A stretch of 10,926 nt of DNA from SAR202 cluster bacterium. Lineage in GTDB: Bacteria > Chloroflexota > Dehalococcoidia > Lucifugimonadales > UBA3495. A program made the translations under genes and the position numbers. The number at the start of each line of letters is the position of its first letter. Within the stretch, counting starts at the first letter, position 1. The notes below the pieces were generated by a model that did no database searches, was not told where the DNA came from, and saw only the letters and a list, made by a program, of their open reading frames with translations. The DNA lies in contig VFHF01000160.1 of the NCBI GenBank assembly GCA_009392095.1, positions 1-10,926 of the forward strand, read 5' to 3'. This document shows, piece by piece, positions 1-6,035 of this stretch.

Positions 1-458
1 GCAACGCCACCGGCGTAGGTTACAAGTAAAGAATAAGCATTACGATCAGTCTCATCTTGGATCCAATCGAATAATTTTTCGACCGTTTCATATCTGGAGA
101 TGTCAAGTCCTCTCGCAGCCGGTCCGTCTTCAAGGGATATAGCCTCGTTGATTATTCCGCCGACCATTGAGATTTCAACCGGCGCGACGAACTCGGGCAG
201 GCAAAAACGGATTCTCCGTTACTCAAACCGGTAATTTTCTATCTTCTGCGACTCCCATAAGTCCCGATTATTAGCAAGCTCCAACTTTAGTCGTTCCAGC
301 CCTCCCGCCGCTTCGGGAGTTGGCGTAGGAGCAAATGTAATAATCGGAGTTGGCCGTTCAGTTGGGGTTTTGGTAGGCGATGGAGACAGCGTTGGTTCCT
401 CGGACCCACCTGTACAGGCAATTGCCATTCCGACGATCATCACAGTGGAAACAACCAT
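1..458 (-). pseudogene. DUF6174-like lipoprotein gene, interrupted by an in-frame stop and cut by the window edge
   Basis: The first 79 codons (from ATG at 456-458) give a short hydrophobic leader ending in a lipobox-like AIAC, then a Ser/Thr/Pro-rich linker (TPTPTPE-type) and the start of a globular domain (LWESQKIENYRFE). A TAA at 219-221 stops this reading, but the same frame then stays open for 72 more codons to the window edge. Those codons read like the rest of a DUF6174 domain: a C-containing FCLPEF segment, PVEISMVGG, then YETVEKLFDWIQ and a terminal VTY. Family members usually have Tyr where the stop lies and a C-x-C pair; here the first Cys position appears to be Arg (CGT). Both differences are single-base changes. 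The function of the family is unknown; it is probably a surface lipoprotein. The leader lacks a basic residue after the ATG, and no better in-frame start exists before an upstream TAA. A sequencing error at 219 remains possible. Confidence 0.6.
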
Positions 459-604
459 CCATTTTTGCCCAAATTCCTGTACCTGGAATTAAAGGATATT
501 TTGGAGTTGTCAATTCTTCAGGCGGGACCTAGCGGTAAAAAGTTCCCTGAATTGGCTATTTGGTGCCTGCAGTCGGGGACAAGGGCAGCCTTTAGGACAA
601 CACG

Positions 605-1069
605 CTACTCCCCGACCTCCACGATCATCTCAACCTCTACGCAGCTCTTGCGGGGGAGACCGCTCATGCCTACTGCCGATCGGGCGTGGAGGCCGCGGTC
701 TCCGTAGATTCCCACCAACAGGTCTGACGCGCCGTTGCCTACCACGAAATGGCGGTCGAACTCCGGGTCGGCGTTGACCATCACCAGCAGCTTGACCACC
801 CGCTTGACCTTATCTAGGTCGCCTAACTCTTGCTTGATCGAAGCCAGGCAATTGAGCATGGCCAGTTTGGCTGACTCGTACGCCTGTTCCTCGGTTACTT
901 CGCGCCCGACTTTGCCTGGGTTCAGCACCGACCCGTCGGGTCTCCCGGCTATGTGGCCGGCAACGAACAGCAGATTTCCGGTCCGCACCGCCGGAATAAA
1001 GTTGGCCACCGGAGTGCCCACTGGCCCCAGTTCCAGTCCCATCTCTTTAAGCTTTTGTTCCGCTGGCAT
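605..1069 (-). CDS. RidA (YjgF/YER057c/UK114) family protein, 154 aa
   Basis: This is a RidA-family protein of the longer, roughly 150-residue subtype. Classical RidA hydrolyses reactive enamine/imine intermediates released by PLP enzymes, in the cytoplasm and as a trimer. Visible family features are NLLFVAGHIAG (residues 32-42), a mid helix rich in Ala/Leu, and the C-terminal stretch HARSAVGMSGLP...VEVEMIVEV. Arg130 aligns with the substrate-binding Arg105 of E. coli RidA and Glu145 with Glu120, so deaminase chemistry is possible. The start is fixed by GGAGGT at 1075-1080, five bases before ATG. A TATAAT box at 1122-1127 suggests its own promoter. It is divergent from the MFS gene at 1246. 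Substrate is unknown, and many members of this subtype have no proven enamine deaminase activity. Confidence 0.9.
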   Translation of the reverse strand: MPAEQKLKEMGLELGPVGTPVANFIPAVRTGNLLFVAGHIAGRPDGSVLNPGKVGREVTEEQAYESAKLAMLNCLASIKQELGDLDKVKRVVKLLVMVNADPEFDRHFVVGNGASDLLVGIYGDRGLHARSAVGMSGLPRKSCVEVEMIVEVGE

Positions 1070-1121
1070 GCGATACCTCCAAGTCGGCTGGGATATCCCG
1101 GCCGGGTTGTATTTTCAGGAA

Positions 1122-1150
1122 ATTATACTTGGCCCCGCCAGGTAACTGAC
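1122..1150 (-). promoter_or_regulatory. Candidate promoter of the first RidA gene
   Basis: On the minus strand a perfect TATAAT lies at 1122-1127, about 53 bases before the RidA ATG. The hexamer 17 bases further upstream (1145-1150, GTCAGT) is a poor -35, so the call rests mainly on the -10 box and its position. Confidence 0.4.
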
Positions 1151-1183
1151 CGGATAGACGTAACTCACAGGTGAAGATTCAAT

Positions 1184-1206
1184 ATTGATAAAGTTAGTTT
1201 ATCAAT
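1184..1206. promoter_or_regulatory. Perfect 9-bp inverted repeat, candidate operator
   Basis: ATTGATAAA (1184-1192) and TTTATCAAT (1198-1206) are exact reverse complements separated by five bases. The repeat is AT-rich, has no following T-run, and sits in the divergent RidA/MFS spacer, so a dimeric regulator site is more likely than a terminator. Its last base is the first base of the TTGACA hexamer, so a bound protein would directly affect MFS transcription. No regulator gene is present in the window. Confidence 0.55.
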
Positions 1207-1234
1207 TGACAGGGGTATGCCGCAGGCGCAGAAT
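1206..1234 (+). promoter_or_regulatory. Candidate promoter of the MFS gene
   Basis: A perfect TTGACA at 1206-1211 is followed, after 17 bases, by CAGAAT at 1229-1234 (4 of 6 matches to TATAAT). Transcription would begin near 1241, almost at the start codon (ATG 1246), giving a nearly leaderless mRNA. This would fit the absence of a Shine-Dalgarno sequence before this gene. Confidence 0.35.
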
Positions 1235-1245
1235 GAGTCTTGCCC

Positions 1246-2565
1246 ATGATTAGACCCAAAAACAAAGCAGTCTTTGGCCTGACTAGCCGCCTCCACTACG
1301 CCTGGGTAGTCATCGCTATCGCGGCTTTCATGCACATGGCCGGCGGTTCCATCCGGCAGGCCTTTGGGGTCCTCATAGTTCCCCTGGAAGAGAACATGGG
1401 CTGGAACCCGGCTACGGTGACTCTGGCCTACGCCTTGGCTAGCATAATCGGCGCTTTGTTGGCTCCCCTCAGCGGCTACTGCACCGACCGTTACGGAGCG
1501 CGCAAAGTCATCCTGGTCGGCGTAGCCACCTTCGCCATCGGTGCTCTTCTGACTGGCGTGATCTCCGAGGTCTGGCACCTCTGGATATCGTATGGTTTGT
1601 TTCTGGGCGTAGCCAGCGCCTGTTTCAATGTTCCCATCATAACGACCGCCACGTATTGGTTCCGGACCCACCTGGGCTACGGAGTGGGACTGCTGCAGGC
1701 ATCCCACGGGCTTGGCCCCGCTGTAATGGCTATCATCGTCAGCGTTCTGATCGCCGGGGTCTCTTGGCAGACCACCTTCTTTTCGATCGGCGTCGTGGGC
1801 GGGATCATCATGTTGGTCTTGATGGCCTTTTTCAGGAACCGGCCGTCCGACATCGGCGGCTGGGCCTTCGGCGCCCCCGAGTCGGACGACCCGCAGGTCC
1901 AACGAGACCCGGTGCAAGAAAAGTTGCGGCTCAAAGCATTCCGGGCCAGCATGCAGTCCACAGCGACGTTCTGGAAGTTGGTCGCCATCCACTTCCTGGG
2001 CTGCGCTAGCCACGCGATAGTAATCATTTACATCATCCCCATCGCCGTCTTGGGCGGTATGGAAGAAATTGCCGCGGCCGGCGTGCTCAGTACTCTGGCC
2101 CTGGTAAGCGTGACCACCAGGTTCCTAACCCCGGTCATCTCCGACTACATAGGTGCTCGGGGCACCATGGCCACGGCTTTCATCTGGCAGGGATTGCCAG
2201 TGCTGATGTTATTCTGGGCCCACGAGCCATGGCAGTTCTACATGTTCGCCGTGGTCTTCGGCATCGGGTACGGCGGAGAAGGCTCAGCGTTCCCGGTAAT
2301 CAACCGCCAATACTTCGGCCGCGGCCCAATGGGCGCATCCTTTGGTTGGCAACAGTTCGGCGCCGGCACTGGCATGGCTTTGGGGGCTTGGCTGGGAGGA
2401 GCCCTCTTCTGGCTCTTCGACTCTTATACGGCGACCATTCTCGTCTCCACGTTCACTAGCATTGGCGGGGCGGTGGTAATCATGTCTATGGAGCCGACCA
2501 GCCGCGTACTGATCCCCAACTGGGAAGATACCGTCGCGGCGACCCCTGCCGCAGCCGACGACTAG
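1246..2565 (+). CDS. MFS transporter, 12-TM, monocarboxylate/organic-anion carrier type
   Basis: A 439-residue inner-membrane protein with about 12 hydrophobic segments in two halves, separated by a charged loop (around residues 195-235, rich in Asp, Glu, Gln and Lys). The MFS loop 2-3 signature reads GYCTDRYGARKV in the N-half, and a degenerate second copy, PVISDYIGARG, is in the C-half. The N-terminus (LHYAWVVIAIAAFMHMAGG...) and general layout resemble the oxalate/formate antiporter and monocarboxylate permease branch, so the likely cargo is a small organic anion; the exact substrate cannot be read. I chose ATG 1246; a TTG at 1240 is in frame two codons earlier, and an in-frame TGA at 1234-1236 blocks anything longer. 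No convincing Shine-Dalgarno is present. It leads a run of three plus-strand transport genes, with a 212-base gap to the next one. Confidence 0.9.
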   Translation: MIRPKNKAVFGLTSRLHYAWVVIAIAAFMHMAGGSIRQAFGVLIVPLEENMGWNPATVTLAYALASIIGALLAPLSGYCTDRYGARKVILVGVATFAIGALLTGVISEVWHLWISYGLFLGVASACFNVPIITTATYWFRTHLGYGVGLLQASHGLGPAVMAIIVSVLIAGVSWQTTFFSIGVVGGIIMLVLMAFFRNRPSDIGGWAFGAPESDDPQVQRDPVQEKLRLKAFRASMQSTATFWKLVAIHFLGCASHAIVIIYIIPIAVLGGMEEIAAAGVLSTLALVSVTTRFLTPVISDYIGARGTMATAFIWQGLPVLMLFWAHEPWQFYMFAVVFGIGYGGEGSAFPVINRQYFGRGPMGASFGWQQFGAGTGMALGAWLGGALFWLFDSYTATILVSTFTSIGGAVVIMSMEPTSRVLIPNWEDTVAATPAAADD

Positions 2566-2667
2566 TTCCGCTTCCCGAACCAGCCGGATCGATGACCAGT
2601 TGCACTCCTGATAACTACTATCAACCCCCGCTGGCTGTTTCCGCTGGTACCGTTACTGTATAGTCTC

Positions 2668-2719
2668 GTGGGGCAATCTACGACCGACGAATATTCGTAG
2701 CTAGATTACGACACCCCAC
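2668..2719. repeat. Nested imperfect inverted repeat in the MFS-DctM spacer
   Basis: GTGGGG (2668-2673) pairs with CCCCAC (2714-2719). Inside it, AATCTA (2675-2680) can pair with TAGATT (2702-2707), or CTACGA (2678-2683) with TCGTAG (2695-2700), around a perfect 12-bp palindrome ACGAATATTCGT (2687-2698). No T-run follows, so a simple intrinsic terminator is not supported. A structured leader, a regulator site or a small repeat element are all possible. Confidence 0.45.
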
Positions 2720-2777
2720 CCCTTTGACCTTCCCTGTTGCAGTGCGGAATCAACGTGGCCGGAGATGATTATTTAGA

Positions 2778-4259
2778 ATGGCGATCGGCGCGGCATTTGG
2801 GATGATGAGCGCGTTTTTCATGGGCGGCCTTTATGTGGCTGGGGCATTGGGCGCGATAGCGCTCATCCTCATGAAGTTCTTCAATATTTCCAACCCCAAC
2901 CTGTGGAACATCATGGGTAACAGGGCGTGGGAGGGCAGTACCAGCTTCATCCTGATCGCCATACCACTGTTCATCCTAATGGGGGAGTTGGTTCTCCGTA
3001 GCGGTGTCGCCGATCGAATGTACAACGTCCTGTCACGTTGGCTGGTATTCATCCCCGGTGGCCTGATCCATAGCAACATCGCTTCATGTGCCGTATTTGC
3101 CGCCTGTGCCGGCTCAAGTGTGGCCACGGCGGCTACCATCAGCAGAGTAGCCCTGCCTTCATTTCGCCAACGGGGATACAACGAGCGGTTGGTGATTGGG
3201 TCCTTGGCCGCCGGCGGGACTCTGGGCATACTGATACCCCCGAGCATCGGCTTGGTTCTGTACGGACTGATTGTTGGAGAATCAATAGGCCGGCTCTTTT
3301 TGGCTGGGTTCGTGCCCGGTGTGATATTGGCCGTCACTTTCATGCTCATGATCATGATTGCGGCTAAGATCTGGCCGGGGATCGCGCCTAAAGAAGAGAT
3401 GGTCAGTTGGCGGCTGCGGTTCTTGGGATTGTTCAGTTTGCTCCCCATTGGATTCTTGATCTTCGCCGTGTTGGGCAGCATCTATTTTGGGTTCGCCACA
3501 CCGACCGAGGCTGCTGCCGCGGGCGTGACCGGAGCGTTCTTCCTAGCCCTAGTTGGAAATTCGGGAATGTTGGCCATCAGCCTGGCCGCCGGCGTTCTAC
3601 GGCGGTTACCGAGACTCCCTGCGGTGGCTAGGGCCAGACTGAACGACGTCCAGATCGCCCGGCCGATAATGCCCGGAGACATCCAGCGGAATATCGACTA
3701 TATGGTGCGCCTCCTGAAAGAGTCCTTTCTTTCCATGGCCCGCACCTCAGCAATGATTCTGCTGATCTTAATGGCGGCGTTTACCCTCCAGTTCGCTTTC
3801 GCATCGGTCAGGATATCGGTGGACATGGCCGAGTGGGTAGCCGCATTTGAGCTATCGCAGTTACAACTGGTCTTGGTTTTGGTGGTGTTCTATCTGGTGT
3901 TGGGCACCTTCATGGAAAGTTACTCCATGATGCTGACCACCCTGCCGATACTGATACCGGTATTGAGCGATGCCAATGTGGACAAGGTGTGGTTCGGAAT
4001 AATCATGGTGATATTGCTGGAGGCTGCTCAGATCAGCCCACCCCAGGGCATGGCACTCTACGTACTCCACGGCGCACGCCGGGATAGCGACAAGGAAATG
4101 GCGGAGTATGAAGGTGTGCTTGCTCAGACCGGCACCATCAACGACGTTTTCGTGGGCGTATTGCCATTTATGGTATGTATGTTTGTTGTCATTGGGCTAG
4201 TGATCGCATTTCCGGAGTTGGCCACCTGGCTCCCCGACCAAGCGAAAGGCGGGCGGTAA
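2778..4259 (+). CDS. TRAP transporter large permease, DctM-like, orphan
   Basis: A 493-residue membrane protein of the TRAP large-subunit family, which moves organic acids in with sodium, normally together with a DctQ small permease and a DctP binding protein. Signatures in order are AGSSVATAAT (111-120), GGTLGILIPPSI (146-157), FATPTEAAAAG (239-249) and, near the C-terminus, EAAQISPPQGMALYVL (415-430). The family usually has about 425-440 residues. The extra length here is largely a basic, soluble insert at about 271-315 between two membrane segments (LRRLPRLPAVARARLND...). Neither a DctQ- nor a DctP-like gene is next to it: upstream is the MFS gene, downstream a DppB-like ABC permease 50 bases away. 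ATG 2778 follows a TGA in the same frame (2766-2768); the nearest GGAG (2761-2764) is 13 bases away, so translation initiation looks weak. The partner proteins may be encoded elsewhere. Confidence 0.92.
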   Translation: MAIGAAFGMMSAFFMGGLYVAGALGAIALILMKFFNISNPNLWNIMGNRAWEGSTSFILIAIPLFILMGELVLRSGVADRMYNVLSRWLVFIPGGLIHSNIASCAVFAACAGSSVATAATISRVALPSFRQRGYNERLVIGSLAAGGTLGILIPPSIGLVLYGLIVGESIGRLFLAGFVPGVILAVTFMLMIMIAAKIWPGIAPKEEMVSWRLRFLGLFSLLPIGFLIFAVLGSIYFGFATPTEAAAAGVTGAFFLALVGNSGMLAISLAAGVLRRLPRLPAVARARLNDVQIARPIMPGDIQRNIDYMVRLLKESFLSMARTSAMILLILMAAFTLQFAFASVRISVDMAEWVAAFELSQLQLVLVLVVFYLVLGTFMESYSMMLTTLPILIPVLSDANVDKVWFGIIMVILLEAAQISPPQGMALYVLHGARRDSDKEMAEYEGVLAQTGTINDVFVGVLPFMVCMFVVIGLVIAFPELATWLPDQAKGGR

Positions 4260-4309
4260 GATAATAGCTGCGATAACCGTGCAAACGGAGGGTTAAAAGA
4301 AGCCCAGCA

Positions 4310-5263
4310 ATGCGCCAATACGCCATAAAACGAATCGCCCTTTTTGTCCCGACAGTCCTTCTGTTGACCATCATCGTCTTTGTGTTGATGAGCATCATTC
4401 CCGGGGACCCGGCTTTGGCCATTCTGAGTGAAGGCGAGGGTAATTACACCCAGCGAGATCTGGACAGACTGCGCCACGAGTTGGGCACCGACCGCCCGAT
4501 ACCCGTTCAGTACGTTGATTGGATCAGTCATGCTGTTGTCGGAGACTTTGGTGATTCCTTCTGGTTCAACGCACCGGTGATGACTGAGCTGCAGAAGAGG
4601 ATTCCGCGGACCCTAGAATTGGCGGTCTTGGCCATCGTATTGGCGATCGTATTCTCGATACCGTTGGGGGTACTGTCCGCCATCCGCCCAGATGGCTGGT
4701 TGGACTATTTTGCACGGTTTTTCACCTTGGTCGGCGTCTCGATCCCGAATTTCTTATTTGCGATTCTTCTGATCCTATTCTTGGTTAGTATGTTTGGCTG
4801 GCTGCCACCGTTGGGTTATGCCGATCTGTGGGTCGATCCATTGACCAACCTGAAACAGATGACGTTTCCAGCTCTATCCCTGGCGTTATACGATATGGCA
4901 TTCATCGCCAGGGTCACCCGGTCGTCCATGATGGAGATTCTCCGGGAAGATTACATGAGGACGGCGCGGGCCAAGGGGTTGTCCGAGAAGACAGTTCTGA
5001 TAAGACATGGCCTGAAGAACGCGGCTCTGCCGATCTTAACGATGACGGGATGGCAGTTTGGCCGCTTATTTGAAGGCGCCGTAATCATAGAGACGATCTT
5101 CCTGATGCCCGGTATGGGCCGCATACTCATCGAAGCGGTCTTCCAGTTCGACTTTCCCATGATTCAGGCCGTCATCGTAATAATCGGGACTGGTATCTTG
5201 ACGATAAATCTGTGCGTGGACTTGCTCTACGGTTTCTTGGACCCCAGGATCCGCTACAGCTAG
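4310..5263 (+). CDS. ABC transporter permease, DppB/OppB-like, orphan
   Basis: A 317-residue inner-membrane permease of the peptide/nickel/opine ABC family. The N-terminus (MRQYAIKRIALFVPTVLLLTI) is the typical first helix. GDFGDSF (about 78-84) and a TLELAVLAI segment follow, then the cytoplasmic EAA loop that docks the ATPase (about 209-240, including EDYMRTARAKGLSEKTVLIRH). The protein ends with the family-typical DLLYGFLDPRIRYS. It therefore looks full length and undamaged. Working transporters need DppC, a binding protein and one or two ATPases, and none is in the window: a terminator and a convergent gene follow at once. A GGAGGG at 4287-4292 is 17 bases from the ATG, further than ideal, and no other in-frame start lies between. 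The 50-base gap to the DctM-like gene suggests co-transcription with it. Confidence 0.93.
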   Translation: MRQYAIKRIALFVPTVLLLTIIVFVLMSIIPGDPALAILSEGEGNYTQRDLDRLRHELGTDRPIPVQYVDWISHAVVGDFGDSFWFNAPVMTELQKRIPRTLELAVLAIVLAIVFSIPLGVLSAIRPDGWLDYFARFFTLVGVSIPNFLFAILLILFLVSMFGWLPPLGYADLWVDPLTNLKQMTFPALSLALYDMAFIARVTRSSMMEILREDYMRTARAKGLSEKTVLIRHGLKNAALPILTMTGWQFGRLFEGAVIIETIFLMPGMGRILIEAVFQFDFPMIQAVIVIIGTGILTINLCVDLLYGFLDPRIRYS

Positions 5264-5289
5264 ACGGCAATGCCGCTGAACTTAGAAAT

Positions 5290-5330
5290 AAAAACTCCCT
5301 TCACGCATGGTCACCTTGAAGGGAGTTTTT
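5290..5330. terminator. Bidirectional intrinsic terminator between convergent genes
   Basis: AAAAACTCCCTTC (5290-5302) and GAAGGGAGTTTTT (5318-5330) form a perfect 13-bp stem with a 15-base loop. The stem has A-runs on the left and T-runs on the right, so it works as a G/C hairpin plus U-tract in both directions. It lies 26 bases after the ABC permease stop and just past the stop of the convergent RidA gene. Confidence 0.9.
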
Positions 5331-5371
5331 GTTAATTCACCTATGTAAACGCGGTTATTCCGCCTGCTCGT

Positions 5372-5761
5372 TTAGCCTGGGAGACGGACGATGGCTTCCA
5401 CTTCTACTAGAAATTCCGGCCGCACCAGGCCGGCAACCACCACGGTGGAGCTGGCGGGCGGGTCTTTGGGCCAAGTCTCGGCCCGGACCTTGCTGTAGCC
5501 GGGATAATAGGCGATGTCGGTGATGAAACAGGTGATCTTGGCCACGTCCTCCATATTGCCGCCGGCGGCAGTGACGACGCCCCGAATGTTGTCCATGATC
5601 TGACGGGTTTGGGCTTCGGCGTCGCCCACGCCAACGACAGTGCCACTGCTGTCCGTGGCCACATGGCCGGATACGAACAGAAGGTCTCCCACGATCATTC
5701 CAGCCGACAAGGCCGGGTTGGGGGCGGATCCCTCAGGGATCACAGGTTTTCTCTCTGGCAT
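5372..5761 (-). CDS. RidA-family protein lacking the usual arginine, 129 aa
   Basis: A RidA-fold protein of normal length. Family landmarks are GDLLFVSGHVATD (25-37), AQTRQIMDNIRGVVTAAGG (50-68), a DVAKITCFITD strand, and the C-terminal AGLVRPEFLVEVEAIV (110-125). In active RidA a Pro-Ala-Arg-Ser/Thr segment supplies the arginine that binds the substrate carboxylate (Arg105 in E. coli). Here it reads PPASST, so Ser104 (AGC) takes that place, while the Glu120 equivalent remains. Classical enamine deaminase activity is therefore unlikely; another binding or hydrolytic role is possible. I start at ATG 5761 because GGAGGT (5768-5773) lies six bases upstream. The frame is open to ATG 5824, but that one has no such site and adds a non-family N-terminus. 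It is convergent with the ABC permease. Confidence 0.9.
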   Translation of the reverse strand: MPERKPVIPEGSAPNPALSAGMIVGDLLFVSGHVATDSSGTVVGVGDAEAQTRQIMDNIRGVVTAAGGNMEDVAKITCFITDIAYYPGYSKVRAETWPKDPPASSTVVVAGLVRPEFLVEVEAIVRLPG

Positions 5762-5815
5762 AGTGCTACCTCCAGGATTTTTCTTCCATTTGGACGCGAA
5801 CGCGCGCGAGCCCAC

Positions 5816-5821
5816 ATTATA
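5816..5821 (-). promoter_or_regulatory. Candidate -10 box of the second RidA gene
   Basis: A perfect TATAAT on the minus strand, directly preceded by TG and lying about 55 bases before the chosen ATG. No good -35 hexamer is visible at the usual distance. It also supports the start at 5761, because the longer start at 5824 would lie upstream of the box. Confidence 0.4.
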
Positions 5822-5877
5822 CATACAGAAGCGGCCAAATGGCGGTCACAGGTATAGGGCGCGAAAAGTGTCTTGCT

Positions 5878-5969
5878 GCCATTCTGGCATTTTGATGACA
5901 GAAGCGACGAAGGATCTTCCATTCATAGAGTTTGCAGACCCCTCTCTTCGCTCAGGGTGACAGAATGGC
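5878..5969. repeat. 92-bp repeat-like element with inverted ends
   Basis: GCCATTCTG (5878-5886) and CAGAATGGC (5961-5969) are perfect 9-bp inverted ends. Similarity continues inward with gaps: the left arm carries GAAGCGACGAAGGATC and the right arm TCTTCGCTCAGGGTGACAG. Words such as TTCGCTCAGGGTGACA recall short dispersed repeats found between genes in many bacteria, which I recognise by memory only. No coding capacity is visible, so a non-autonomous or structural repeat is the best reading. Confidence 0.5.
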
Positions 5970-6035
5970 GAGGCGATCCATGGCAAATAGCCAGGAGGCT
6001 GATAACCTAGCGACAGAGGCGGGAGGAAGCGGTAG

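Noticed and set aside
572..616. GTCGGGGA/TCCCCGAC inverted repeat at the end of the first RidA gene, as a terminator
   Set aside because: The arms are only 8 bp with a 29-base spacer, one arm overlaps coding sequence, and no T-run follows.
1217..1249. Ten-codon upstream ORF whose stop overlaps the MFS ATG (ATGA)
   Set aside because: AGGGG touches the ATG directly with no spacer, and the likely promoter would start transcription after this ORF; probably chance.
1165..2013. Long minus-strand open frame opposite the MFS gene
   Set aside because: Its translation is low-complexity, rich in His, Gln and Asp, with no domain features; it mirrors the codons of the real plus-strand gene.
5762..5824. 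Longer start for the second RidA protein
   Set aside because: The 21 extra residues do not fit the family, the strong GGAGGT lies before ATG 5761, and the TATAAT box would fall inside the leader.
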